From positions 1 through 22,027 of the forward strand of contig CBFICO010000029.1 of NCBI GenBank assembly GCA_965661115.1: a stretch of 22,027 bases of DNA, read 5' to 3'. Shown in pieces: positions 8,926 through 16,936 of this stretch. The notes under the pieces are model-generated. The model was not told the DNA's origin. It searched no databases and saw only the letters and a list, made by a program, of their open reading frames with translations. Each line of letters starts with the position of its first letter. Position 1 is the stretch's first letter. A program made the translations under genes and the position numbers. This stretch comes from UBA6770 sp965661115. GTDB lineage: Bacteria; Bacteroidota; Bacteroidia; Flavobacteriales_G; Salibacteraceae.

Positions 8926-11900
8926 ATGAAAAGTATTAGTTATTGGATAGTATTGATATTGCTCTTTTCAGGAGCACTTTCAGCGAAAACCACAAGGTCA
9001 AATGGAGGAGGAACATGGAGTTCTGCGGGAACATGGGATAATGGAGTACCCGTTGCAGGGGATGAGGTATTTATTGAAAATGGTGACAACGTTACCTTAA
9101 CTTCCACAACCTCTGTTGCTAATGTTTATATAGTTGGTAATGGATCTACGCTAACCATTAACAGCGGTGTAATTTTATACGTCTCACAATATTTCTATAT
9201 GAGACCAACGGGTAACTCTCAGACTAATACACTGTTAAATAATGGTACTTTGTATTGTGGAAAGGGTATGACACCCAGGACAGAATCTGGTAGAACAGGT
9301 TATACTGCAAATATTACTGGGACAGGATTTATTCAGCTTGTTCAGGACATATATAATATGACCCTAGCGAATGGTAGTATGACTGTGAATTTTGGGAATA
9401 AACTAGAGTGTAGAGATATGTATAATTACACGACTGGGGCGAGCTCGAGTATGGTCTTTAACTTGACAGATTCTATTCGGGTGAAGCGAAATATTATCTT
9501 GCAAGCTCAGGTNNNNNNNNNNAGTCACAGCATCAGGTTTGGAAGTAAACATGGATAATGCAAGCGCAAAACTTAGATTAGATGGGTCGTTTGATTTTAG
9601 GAATAATGGAGGTACAATCTCACAAGGGACAGCAGAAAGCATCTTCTACTTTGGTAACTTGGCAAACTATTCTACCAATGCCAATATATCTTACCGTAAC
9701 ATAAGTTTTGAAACTCAAACTTTGTCTAGTGCTGTTAACATAACCAACTTAGATAATAGCTTTATTATTCCTGCGGGAAAAACTTTGTCTGGAAGTGGCA
9801 GCGTAACGTTAAGTGAAGGGAATTTAACGTGTAACGGTGGCACTATGAGCCCTACTGTTTCTCTTGGAGGTTCTTCAGCTCAAACAATTACAGTAAACAC
9901 TGATACCGATATTCCAATCTTGGATATCTCCAACACCTCAGGAGGAGTTTCTGTTTCAGGATCGGGCAACTTAAACATTACGCAAGGCATTACGTTTACT
10001 ACTGCAGCGGCCACTACCTTCAATACTGGCGGTAAGGTAACTTTAAAGGACAACGGCAGCGGTATGGCCTACCTGGGCAATACCAACTCGCATACGGTTT
10101 CGGGTAACCTTACCTGCGAGTTTAGAACTCAAACCTTAAGTAATATTGAATATAGAATGTTGAGTATGCCAGTTGCTGGAGTTACTCTAGGCGCTGTAGA
10201 TTATGATTCTTCGAGCTGTTCAACTTGTATGTATAGCTATGGCTATACTGGTTCAAATAAGGCGTCTGCGGGTGGCTTTGTTTCTTCATATACCTACAAC
10301 ACCAGTGCGGCTAATGCTAGCAACAGTTTTAATGATGGTTGGACAGCCTCAACTAGCTCAGGTAACTCACTAGCTGCAGGAAGTCCAGTAACATGGTATA
10401 TAGGCCCTGGGGTAGGCAGCTTTGCAAGATCATCTTACGAAGTAGATGTTACGGGTACAGCCAATGCAGGTCCATTTGTCGTAAGCGGTTTTTCTTTTGA
10501 TGCTTCTGGAGGAAGTGAGCGCAATTGGGCGTTAGTGGGTAATCCATTTCCATCTAGCATAGACTTTTCAGCTGTAACACAAAATAACGTAGATAAAGAC
10601 CCTTATATATTTAAAGCCGATAACGGCGGGTATGCATTAGATAATACCATCCCACCCTTCCAAGCCTTTTTTGTAAAAACTACAGGATCCTCTCCAAGTT
10701 TAACCTTTAACGAAAGTTCAAAAGTTACCACTCAAAAAGTGTATCAAAAGAATTTTAAAGATGATGATGAAATCCAAATCAAGTTGAGTACACCGCTTTA
10801 CCCTAATCAGTTTAATTACACCTATTTGCGTTTCAACAATGGTGCTTCTTTAGATTACGATGCTGGGTTAGATAAGGATCAATTGAGAAATCCCTTCCCT
10901 TATCCTAATGTAAGCTTAAAAACAGCCGATAATAAAAACACCTATCGCAACGTAATCAACTCCGAGATTGATCATGTGGTCATCCCATTAAATGCACACG
11001 GATACGTTTCGGGCAATTATGAGTTGAGCTTTGCCAATTTAAGCATGGTGGATGGCTGTGTTATTTTAGAAGACACTTACACCAATACCTCAAAAGGTCT
11101 AACAGCGTCAGACTCAACTTATAGCTTTAGTCTTAGCGATACTACAACAGGTGCACGTTTTGTATTACACATATACAATTTAGTAGATGAAGTTGCCGTA
11201 AATAATTCGAGTTGTTTTGGAGATAACAACGGTTCAGCAACATTGAAATTACATAGTCACGGCGATTATTACACCAGCTGGTTCGATGAATCAAACAATT
11301 TTGTAGGTGGTAATATCAATGTAAAAAATGAAGAAACTGTTGAGAACTTAAAACCAGGTAACTACCGTATTACTGTAGAAAGTGGAAACCTAAATTGCCC
11401 TAGCTCGGAAGAATATTTCACCATTCACGAGCCATCAGAAATGAAGGCAAACTTTGGTTTTGCTAACCAGTTACTTTCATTTAGAACAGACAAAGAAATT
11501 GAATTCAAAAACTTATCGGAAGGTGGTATTGCCAATTACCTCTGGGATTTTGGGGATAATTCTTTTTCTACAGAGCAAAACCCTAAGCATGTATATAGCA
11601 TAGCAGGTGTTTACGATATTCAATTAACAGCTGGAAACGGCAATGAAGATTGTAATGTTAACTATAAGCAGTCAATAGAAGTTGCAGAAGCTACTGGTTT
11701 AGCAGAATTAAGCACATCTACAGCGTACGAATTGGTTCAACAAAACGGAAAATTCTTTATCCACTTCAATAAACCTGCAGTTACTGAATTGCAATATGCA
11801 GTTTACGATGTTCAAGGTAGAACAATAAACAAAGGCAACATCGCACAAGGCAGCTTAGTTGAAGAAATTGAAGTTGGAGGTGAAGGTATTGTGTTTATTA

Positions 11901-11947
11901 ACTTAAACTACAACGCAGAGTCGGAAACGATTAAGGTGTTGCATTAG
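8926..11947 (+). CDS. Large secreted surface protein with SprB-like and PKD domains (interrupted by assembly gap)
   Basis: I read this as one gene of about 1,000 codons. It has a signal peptide (residues 1-20, ending GALSA), then a beta-strand-rich, Ser/Thr/Asn/Gly-rich body that starts GGGTWSSAGTWDNGVPV, a common opening in Bacteroidota surface proteins. A SprB-like repeat (roughly 11195-11440; SCFGDNNGSATL and LKPGNYRITVESG) follows, then a PKD-like domain (roughly 11440-11690; YLWDFGDNSFSTEQNPKHVYS). The end (about 11700-11944) looks like a divergent T9SS sorting domain with YDVQGRTINKG and a final IKVLH. The 10 N at 9513-9522 shift the frame: the upstream frame ends at 9558 and the downstream one is open from the gap. 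Since both sides have the same composition, I take this as a gap artefact. It probably acts as an adhesin or extracellular matrix protein; no enzyme motif is seen. Confidence 0.85.
9513..9522. other. Assembly gap (10 N)
   Basis: Ten undetermined bases lie inside the large secreted-protein gene. Ten is 1 modulo 3, while joining the two open frames needs a multiple of three missing bases, including possibly none. The length is therefore probably a placeholder and not a measured gap. Confidence 0.98.
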
Positions 11948-11970
11948 GTTTCAACTTACATAGATTTTTT

Positions 11971-11996
11971 AAAGCCAGCGAAAGCTGGCTTTTTTT
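11971..11996 (+). terminator. Intrinsic terminator after the large secreted protein
   Basis: A perfect 9-bp stem AAAGCCAGC / GCTGGCTTT (11971-11979 and 11984-11992) closes a GAAA tetraloop and runs into a T tract. It begins 23 bp after the TAG stop. The A-run on the left makes it potentially active in both directions. Confidence 0.9.
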
Positions 11997-12009
11997 GTGC
12001 CCCTTCCTT

Positions 12010-12041
12010 GCCTATCGGCAGACAGGCTCTCGGGAATGACG
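12010..12041 (+). repeat. Palindromic intergenic repeat, copy A (right half)
   Basis: Only the right arm, CTCTCGGGAATGACG, matches the family consensus; the left arm is replaced by a GC-rich small palindrome. See the complete copies at 12425, 12881, 13934 and 16517. Confidence 0.6.
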
Positions 12042-12055
12042 TACCCGTTTAACCC

Positions 12056-12120
12056 CGTCATTCCGCAAGATTAGTTCAGTAGATTTTTTTGTAAAAATAT
12101 CGTTAGGAAACTTCTGTGCG
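12056..12120 (+). repeat. Longer intergenic repeat, copy 1 of 2
   Basis: This unit begins CGTCATTCCGCAAGATTAG, contains TTCAGTAGATTTTTT and ends GAAACTTCTGTGCG. It closely matches 12480-12541. An extra GC-rich module of about 21 bp follows it before the shared AATCTCAAG tail, which lies directly after the second copy. Confidence 0.85.
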
Positions 12121-12323
12121 CCCGCCTGCTGAACGGACAGGGAATCTCAAGCTTTATTACCGTAATCAACTATGTTTTTTTACATACAATACGATTGATA
12201 TTCCCAATTTGATAATTACCAATATTCTGAAATAGAGGTGTCAAATATTGAACAAGGTATAAGCTTTGCATAGACAGTGGCTTTTGTTCGGAATTGGACT
12301 CTGCCTGTAATATCAAAGCTCAT

Positions 12324-12375
12324 GTCATCTTGAGTGATCCATTGCGATTAACATCGAAATGGATTGTATCGAAAG
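12324..12375 (+). repeat. GTCAnnTTGAGTGAT hairpin repeat, copy 1
   Basis: GTCATCTTGAGTGAT is followed by an inverted repeat TCCATTGCGAT / ATCGAAATGGA (12338-12348 and 12353-12363, one mismatch, TAAC loop) and then TTGTATCGAAAG. A second, diverged copy starts at 16086. It resembles short dispersed repeats common between Bacteroidota genes. Function is unknown. Confidence 0.6.
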
Positions 12376-12424
12376 AGACTGAGCTGATAAAGTTCAGAAG
12401 ACACATCTAAGGTTATTACTTAGA

Positions 12425-12459
12425 GATTCCCGACTCGTCGCAACGACTCTCGGGAATGA
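12425..12459 (+). repeat. Palindromic intergenic repeat, copy B
   Basis: Complete copy: GATTCCCGACTCGTC, a short spacer, then CGACTCTCGGGAATGA. The outer arms ATTCCCGA / TCGGGAAT form an 8-bp stem. It directly precedes the second longer repeat, so the two may be parts of one composite element. Confidence 0.85.
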
Positions 12460-12479
12460 AGTAAAACATAAAAAACCCC

Positions 12480-12541
12480 CTCATTTCGCAAGATTAGTTG
12501 AGTAGATTTTTCAAGAAAAATCCTCACGAAACTTCTGTGCG
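12480..12541 (+). repeat. Longer intergenic repeat, copy 2 of 2
   Basis: This matches 12056-12120 over its whole length, with an internal hairpin AGATTTTTC / GAAAAATC and the end GAAACTTCTGTGCG. It stops only 25 bp before the ATG of the GIY-YIG gene, so it probably forms part of that gene's upstream region. Confidence 0.85.
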
Positions 12542-12566
12542 AAATCTCAAGTTTCATTTTTAGCAA

Positions 12567-12869
12567 ATGAAAAGAGGCGGTTACGAATACATCTTGACCA
12601 ATAAAGACAGAACTGTTCTTTACGTTGGTGTCACCTCTAACCTATCTTCAAGGGTATATGATCACCAAAATGGAACTGGAAGTAACTTTACTGCAAAATA
12701 CAATTGCAAAGACCTAATCTATTACGAAAGCTTTTTAAACATTGAAGAAGCATTTCACAGAGAAAAGTTGCTTAAGAAATGGAATCGTGAATGGAAGTTT
12801 AACCTCATCAAAAAAGAAAACAGAGAAATGAATCGCTTAAATGAAGAGGTATTTGAGAAACGAATATAA
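12567..12869 (+). CDS. Single-domain GIY-YIG nuclease family protein
   Basis: This 100-aa protein is one GIY-YIG fold, the catalytic domain of nucleases such as UvrC and homing endonucleases. It begins GGYEYILTNKD (the GIY position), then VLYVGVTSNLSSRVYDHQNG, which gives the YVG core, the catalytic Arg in SSRVYDH and a conserved HREKLLKKWNREWK C-terminal helix with the metal-binding Glu region. Small proteins of this type are widespread in Bacteroidota and have no agreed function. It stands alone between palindromic repeats: copy B and the longer repeat upstream, copy C only 11 bp downstream. A role in DNA repair or in moving such repeats is possible but unproved. No promoter is obvious. Confidence 0.9.
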   Translation: MKRGGYEYILTNKDRTVLYVGVTSNLSSRVYDHQNGTGSNFTAKYNCKDLIYYESFLNIEEAFHREKLLKKWNREWKFNLIKKENREMNRLNEEVFEKRI

Positions 12870-12880
12870 TAATACTTTGA

Positions 12881-12917
12881 GATTCCCGACTCGTCTTGCC
12901 GACTCCCGGGAATGACG
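12881..12917 (+). repeat. Palindromic intergenic repeat, copy C
   Basis: Complete copy: GATTCCCGACTCGTC, TTGC, CGACTCCCGGGAATGACG, starting 11 bp after the GIY-YIG stop codon. Arms ATTCCCG / CGGGAAT pair. It could serve as a weak transcription stop, but no T tract follows. Confidence 0.85.
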
Positions 12918-13008
12918 TTGAAGGTAAATATCGTCATTTCAAAAAATGGATATAACCATTCAATACGTTTAACCAATATTTGCCTATTTTTAAACCAAAT
13001 ATCACCCC

Positions 13009-13374
13009 ATGGAAGAAACCAAAAACACATGCCTAGAATGCGGAAAGCCTTTATTTGGTCGGATCGATAAAAAATATTGCAACGACGGTTGCCGAAACGC
13101 ACATTACAACAGAACCCACAGAGTAGCTAACCAGCACATTCGCCAAATTAACCGATTGCTCAAAAAAAACAGAGACATTTTAGCCGAATTAAACCCGGAA
13201 GGCACGGCCAAAACAAGACGAAAAACCTTACAACGTTTGGGGTTTAACTTTGAGTATTACACCAATGTGTACACCACCAAAAACGGAAAAACCTACTACT
13301 TCTGCTACGATCACGGTTACCTACCTTTGGATAAAGATTTCTTCACCTTAGTCATTAAAAAAGAATACGTGTAA
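13009..13374 (+). CDS. Conserved zinc-ribbon protein of unknown function
   Basis: This 121-aa protein has an N-terminal treble-cleft or ribbon-like metal site with four cysteines: C8 and C11 (CLEC) and C24 and C28 (CNDGC), the last followed by RNAHYNR. The rest is basic and alpha-helical (QIRQINRLLKKNRDIL), ending in a YTTKNGKTYYFCYDHGYLPL strand region. It is similar in kind to small zinc-finger proteins common in Bacteroidota; nucleic-acid binding is plausible from the Cys4 site and basic charge. Its stop codon overlaps the next ATG by one base (TAATG), so it is translationally coupled to the SRPBCC protein. Confidence 0.8.
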   Translation: MEETKNTCLECGKPLFGRIDKKYCNDGCRNAHYNRTHRVANQHIRQINRLLKKNRDILAELNPEGTAKTRRKTLQRLGFNFEYYTNVYTTKNGKTYYFCYDHGYLPLDKDFFTLVIKKEYV

Positions 13375-13784
13375 TGAAAACAATGAATCTGATTCAAGAG
13401 CTCTTTTTTGAAATCTCACCCGAGGCATTCTACCGAGCTATTATAAGTGTTGAAGAGCATTCAGCGTTTACCAATAGTACCGTAAACATTTCAGACGAAA
13501 CAGATTCAGATTTTGATGCATACAATAATTACATTCTTGGAAAAAACGTATTGCTTGAACCGGGTAAACTCATTGTTCAAGAATGGCGAGCGGTAGAGGA
13601 TAATTGGCCAGATTACCACTACTCCACCGTCCAGTTCAAACTTAAACCTTTAGACGGCGGAACGCATTTGACCTTTGTGCATAAAGGTATTCCAGAAGAA
13701 TATTTTGAAAGCATATCTACAGGTTGGAATGAATACTACTGGCAGCCTTTGAAGAGGTATTTTAAGGCGATGAGTAATTCCTGA
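13374..13784 (+). CDS. SRPBCC (AHSA1/START-like) domain protein
   Basis: This 136-aa protein is a single helix-grip domain of the AHSA1 type. Recognisable parts are PEAFYRAIISVEEHSAFTN (first helix and strand), LEPGKLIVQEWRAV, STVQFKLKPLDGGTHLTFVHKGIP and the final long helix starting STGWNEYYWQPLKRYF. Such domains bind small hydrophobic ligands or act as co-chaperone-like stress proteins; which applies here is unknown. It is cytoplasmic, with no signal peptide. The ATG overlaps the stop of the zinc-ribbon gene; a second in-frame ATG at 13383 is an alternative start. Confidence 0.85.
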   Translation: MKTMNLIQELFFEISPEAFYRAIISVEEHSAFTNSTVNISDETDSDFDAYNNYILGKNVLLEPGKLIVQEWRAVEDNWPDYHYSTVQFKLKPLDGGTHLTFVHKGIPEEYFESISTGWNEYYWQPLKRYFKAMSNS

Positions 13785-13801
13785 ATTATCTTTTGAACGT
13801 T

Positions 13802-13821
13802 ATTCCCGCGCAGGCGGGAAT
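13802..13821. repeat. Perfect GC-rich hairpin repeat, copy D
   Basis: ATTCCCGC and GCGGGAAT pair perfectly over 8 bp around a GCAG loop, 17 bp after the SRPBCC stop. The motif is a short relative of the ATTCCCGA / TCGGGAAT family nearby. It may help end transcription, but no T tract follows. Confidence 0.8.
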
Positions 13822-13903
13822 CTCCCGACTAATTCAAGTCTAAAATTTACTCAATTGATAAGATGATTACTGAATAATGCAATTGAGATTAGCTACGCTG
13901 AGT

Positions 13904-13923
13904 CTGCCTGCCGTTAGGCAGGC
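13904..13923. repeat. Small nested palindrome CTGCCTGCC-GTTA-GGCAGGC
   Basis: A perfect 7-bp inverted repeat GCCTGCC / GGCAGGC (13906-13912 and 13917-13923) with a GTTA loop. It lies close before repeat copy E. Related GC-rich modules occur at 12006, 12121 and 16121. Confidence 0.75.
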
Positions 13924-13933
13924 TCCTTCGTCG

Positions 13934-13969
13934 GTTCCCGACTCTTCGTGCCGACTCTCGGGAATGACG
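13934..13969 (+). repeat. Palindromic intergenic repeat, copy E
   Basis: GTTCCCGACTCTTCGTGC followed by CGACTCTCGGGAATGACG, a slightly diverged complete copy. It lies between the SRPBCC gene and the convergent glycosyltransferase gene, about 50 bp from the latter's stop. Confidence 0.85.
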
Positions 13970-14021
13970 AACTCTTAATAATGCCGTCATTAATCCAATT
14001 AAACATTAGTTTACTATCCCG

Positions 14022-15977
14022 TCACTTCCCCAACAATCGCCAACTGCGTATCAAAATAGCCAAATCATTCCACGGACTATAATCCTTTGCGTACAACACA
14101 TTCGATTTGGCAATAGCTGACTGTTCAGTTAATCCTAAAGTATAGGCACTGCTTAAAACACCCGATTTAATTACAGGTAAATCGTGTAAATTCCCCCCTT
14201 GGCTATGATAGCCAATCCATGTTTTTTGTGCAAATACTACTGCTAAAATATTCGAAACAAATCGCCCTTTATTAGACTGAAACCAAATTAGGATCGGAAG
14301 AAAAACTACACAAATCAAGGCTACCAACACATCTAAAATTCGTTTCACGCGTTGATTTTTTGGCTTACTAATCGCGTTGATATTCAACACACTATACAAC
14401 TCCCCATTTGTATTGATTGAGTTACTTCCAATTACAAAAAGACTCTCGGGGGGTGCAATCTTAAAATCAATTTTTGCACCATCCAATTGCGACATCTGTT
14501 CTAATATGGTAGAGGTGTCTACATCTTCGGCACAAAAGACGATTTCTTCAATGTTGAAAATAGAACTGATCTCACGCAACTGATTTACCGAACCAACAAA
14601 GTCCTCTTGTTTGGCATCCTCTTCATTGTGCGCAACCTTAGCAATAAACTCAGGTTGAATGGTCGTTTGTTGCATTAAACTGATTACTCTATTTATTTCT
14701 GCATCAGAACCAACCAGGGCAAAGCGCTTTTTCTGATTTGACCCAAGCTTAAAACCAAATAAGCCTATTAAGTGCAAAAGGTAACGGACACCTACTCCTG
14801 TGATAGATACAACACCTGCGCCAAGAAGAACCACAGCTCTAGAAAAACGGTATTCCTCAGGTAGTAAAGCGTAAAAAATTAAAATCAGACCTAAACCAAC
14901 TCCTATTCCTTTCAGGTAATTTCGAACGATTCTTGGCTTATCGTACGCACCGGCAAAAAATCCACTTATTACCCAAATAAATGAATAGGAAGGCAACATC
15001 CAAAGCAATAACTCTTGTGGAGCACTAATTCCCGTTGTGTTCTGGTACATGAACACCGTAAGCAACAGGGCTGATACCGCAATTGCAAAATCTAATAAGC
15101 CAAGGAATCCCTGTCTTCCAAAATTGAGCATTAGGGTAATTCCCGCTCGGAAGTATATGGCCAAGTTGATTAACAATCCGAACAATTGTGCGCTGTTTTT
15201 AGTGAAATGTTTCTGCGCGAAAATCACCATAGCTCGATAAAACACAAACACATAGTTTACGCTTGTCTTTTTGGTGCTTTCTCCTTTGTAATGTATGATA
15301 GAAGTATCGGAGAAATAGTAATTTTTGTATCCAGCTAATTGAATACGGTAGGATAAATCAATATCCTCGCCGTACATAAAAAAGGTTTCATCGAGTAAAC
15401 CGATTTTATCTAGTACCGATTTTCTTAACAACATAAATGCCCCTGACAGCACATCTACTTCATGGTTTTTGTGTTCGTTTAGGTAGCTAAGATGATATTT
15501 ACCAAAACGCTGAGATTTTGGAAACAGCGCGGATAACCCAAACATTTTGTAAAATGCGACCTCAGGAGTTGGAAGGCCTCTTTTTGATTCTGGTAAGAAA
15601 CGACCTTTCCCGTCCAACATACGAACGCCAAGTCCTCCTGCATCCGGTTGTTCTCGCATGAATTGCACTACTTTCTCAAAAGTATCCTCCTCCACTATGG
15701 TGTCGGGGTTGAGTAATAAACAGAACTCGCCCTTAGCAACCTTTAGCGCAAGATTATTTCCTTTAGAAAAACCAAGATTTTTTTTGCTGGCTATTAAGTT
15801 TACCGTTGGAAATTTCTGTTTTACCATTTCAACAGAACCGTCTAAGGAATGATTATCGACAACCATCACTTCTACGACAAGATTTTTACTTGCGCGCAAC
15901 ACGGAAATGAGGCATTGCTCCAAAAAATGTTTGACGTTGTAATTGACTACAACAACCGACAAATCAACTTGCGACAT
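14022..15977 (-). CDS. GT2 glycosyltransferase fused to membrane and sugar-transferase-like domains
   Basis: This 651-aa protein combines two halves. Residues 1-260 are a GT2 (rhamnosyltransferase-like) domain with VVVVNYNV at the start, LLLNPDT at 87-93 (metal/nucleotide site) and MYGEDIDLSYR at 201-211. Then come four to five hydrophobic helices (about 265-405), a Rossmann-like domain (about 418-515; RFALVGSDAEINRV), and a segment like polyprenyl-phosphate sugar-1-phosphate transferases: KRILDVLVALICVVFLPILI at 545-564 and the ending KDYSPWNDLAILIRSWRLL. The catalytic loop of true transferases appears shortened, so the second half may serve as membrane scaffold. It is separate from the polysaccharide operon, is transcribed alone, and may initiate or extend a lipid-linked glycan. 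No clear promoter was found upstream. Confidence 0.85.
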   Translation of the reverse strand: MSQVDLSVVVVNYNVKHFLEQCLISVLRASKNLVVEVMVVDNHSLDGSVEMVKQKFPTVNLIASKKNLGFSKGNNLALKVAKGEFCLLLNPDTIVEEDTFEKVVQFMREQPDAGGLGVRMLDGKGRFLPESKRGLPTPEVAFYKMFGLSALFPKSQRFGKYHLSYLNEHKNHEVDVLSGAFMLLRKSVLDKIGLLDETFFMYGEDIDLSYRIQLAGYKNYYFSDTSIIHYKGESTKKTSVNYVFVFYRAMVIFAQKHFTKNSAQLFGLLINLAIYFRAGITLMLNFGRQGFLGLLDFAIAVSALLLTVFMYQNTTGISAPQELLLWMLPSYSFIWVISGFFAGAYDKPRIVRNYLKGIGVGLGLILIFYALLPEEYRFSRAVVLLGAGVVSITGVGVRYLLHLIGLFGFKLGSNQKKRFALVGSDAEINRVISLMQQTTIQPEFIAKVAHNEEDAKQEDFVGSVNQLREISSIFNIEEIVFCAEDVDTSTILEQMSQLDGAKIDFKIAPPESLFVIGSNSINTNGELYSVLNINAISKPKNQRVKRILDVLVALICVVFLPILIWFQSNKGRFVSNILAVVFAQKTWIGYHSQGGNLHDLPVIKSGVLSSAYTLGLTEQSAIAKSNVLYAKDYSPWNDLAILIRSWRLLGK

Positions 15978-16085
15978 ATCGGCGAAAATAAATTAATCCA
16001 CACACGTGGGAATCAACTGCTATTGGGTTCACTTATTGTTGTTGAAGTCGAGTAAATTAATTACTTGAGGTTAAAGAAAAATACT

Positions 16086-16146
16086 GTCAGTTTGAGTGAT
16101 TCGATGAGGCGGGGTGTATCCCTGCTTGCTGCAGACAAGGAAAACC
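16086..16146 (+). repeat. GTCAnnTTGAGTGAT repeat, copy 2, with nested insert
   Basis: GTCAGTTTGAGTGATTCGATG leads to GGTGTATC, then a 20-bp module CCTGCTTGCTGCAGACAAGG (16121-16140), then AAAACC. Compared with the copy at 12324, whose end reads TTGTATCGAAAG, the module appears inserted within the GTATC-GAAAA part. Confidence 0.55.
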
Positions 16147-16307
16147 AAGTGTTTTTTTTCAAATTACTGAACTAAGTAAACACATTAAAGCAGGTCATTA
16201 TATGCTCGAGCCGTAGGGCTTTTCATTCGGAATTGCATAGTCAAGCTCTGCAAGAAGAACGAATCATTAATGTTTAGTAATTATCTAGGTGATAAGTAGG
16301 AACTATC

Positions 16308-16352
16308 CTTCCCTGAGGGGAAGGTGGCCGCCCCAGCGGACGGAGGGGGTAA
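16308..16352. repeat. CCTTCCC hairpin with GGCCGCC tail
   Basis: CCTTCCC (16308-16314) pairs with GGGAAGG (16318-16324) around a TGA loop. The following TGGCCGCCCCAGCGGACGG contains a second short inverted repeat. This resembles a dispersed intergenic element I know from other Bacteroidota; only one copy lies in the window. Confidence 0.55.
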
Positions 16353-16516
16353 ATTAGTCATAGATGGGAGTAGAATAACTTCTTTCAAAGCTTCAATGCG
16401 CTTTTGCTTTCTTTTGGAGGTATGACCAAATGAATGAGCCTAACCTGCTTGTGGCGAGAAAAGTTTCTTTCACCAAAGAAGAATCATTAAGGTTTTTTAC
16501 CTTTATGTATAATTAA

Positions 16517-16553
16517 GATTCCCGACTCGTCCTACCGACTCTCGAGAATGACG
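16517..16553 (+). repeat. Palindromic intergenic repeat, copy F
   Basis: GATTCCCGACTCGTC, CTAC, CGACTCTCGAGAATGACG: a complete copy with one change in the right arm (CTCGAGAAT for CTCGGGAAT). It lies about 70 bp from the stop of the rhodanese gene. Confidence 0.85.
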
Positions 16554-16620
16554 AAATTTAAGATTGTTTCAACTCAATAAACAAGATGTCGACTGATCTC
16601 TGTATGGTAAACTAAATACT

Positions 16621-16926
16621 TTACGCGATGTTTCGCCAGCTACCAGCATTATGCACCTCTATACCAGCTTGAGCAATCATACCCTTAGCCCTTCCGCTGC
16701 GCATTCCTGAAGCACAACAAACAATAATCGGCGCTTTCATTTTCTTAATCTTATTGATTTTTGCTGGCACTTGATCCAATGGAATATTTACCGCATTTGT
16801 TGGGTGACCACCTTTAAACTCTTGTGGTGAACGAACATCAATAATGGTTGCTCCATTAATAATTAATTCTGCGTAATCTACTTTTGGTCCCAACCCAAAT
16901 ATCTTTCTTAAGAAACTCATATCCAT
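16621..16926 (-). CDS. Rhodanese-like domain protein
   Basis: This 101-aa protein is a single rhodanese domain for sulfur-atom transfer from a persulfide on its active-site cysteine. The CH2A-like IDVRSPQEFKGGHPTNAVNIPL segment and the active-site loop IVCCASGMRSGRA are clear; the loop cysteine is followed by the usual six-residue phosphate- or sulfur-binding loop. There is no signal peptide, so it should act in the cytoplasm. Two starts are possible: ATG at 16926 and ATG at 16920 (MSFLRKIFG). A TACGTTTG -7 box at 16944-16937 would place the RNA start near 16930, which fits the second start slightly better. Partner proteins are not indicated. Confidence 0.92.
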   Translation of the reverse strand: MDMSFLRKIFGLGPKVDYAELIINGATIIDVRSPQEFKGGHPTNAVNIPLDQVPAKINKIKKMKAPIIVCCASGMRSGRAKGMIAQAGIEVHNAGSWRNIA

Positions 16927-16936
16927 TAATTTTCGG

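Larger units (their letters stand above)
11948..12566. other. Gene-free region filled with degenerate repeats
   Basis: No credible gene is seen in these 619 bases. It holds the terminator, two copies of a palindromic GGGAATGAC element (12010-12041 partial; 12425-12459), two copies of a longer repeat (12056-12120; 12480-12541), two nested small palindromes (12006-12026; 12121-12141) and a hairpin element (12324-12375). The stretch 12150-12320 shows no recognised feature. Confidence 0.75.
15978..16620. other. Gene-free region with decayed repeats
   Basis: No convincing gene is seen in these 643 bases. It holds a GTCAGTTTGAGTGAT element interrupted by a 20-bp palindromic insert (16086-16146), a CCTTCCC / GGGAAGG hairpin with a GGCCGCC tail (16308-16352) and palindromic repeat copy F (16517-16553). 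The stretch 16360-16510 contains fragments such as GCTTTTGCTTTC and GTTTCTTTCACC that look like decayed dispersed repeats. Confidence 0.7.

Noticed and set aside
12755..13102. Minus-strand frame of 115 codons between the GIY-YIG and zinc-ribbon genes
   Set aside because: It runs through palindromic repeat copy C and two real coding ends, and the product looks random.
13802..13821. A true intrinsic terminator at the SRPBCC gene
   Set aside because: The hairpin is perfect but is not followed by a T tract, so only the repeat is reported.
12010..16553. A CRISPR array made from the GATTCCCGACTCGTC repeats
   Set aside because: Copies are hundreds to thousands of bases apart, differ in sequence and lack regular spacers or cas genes.
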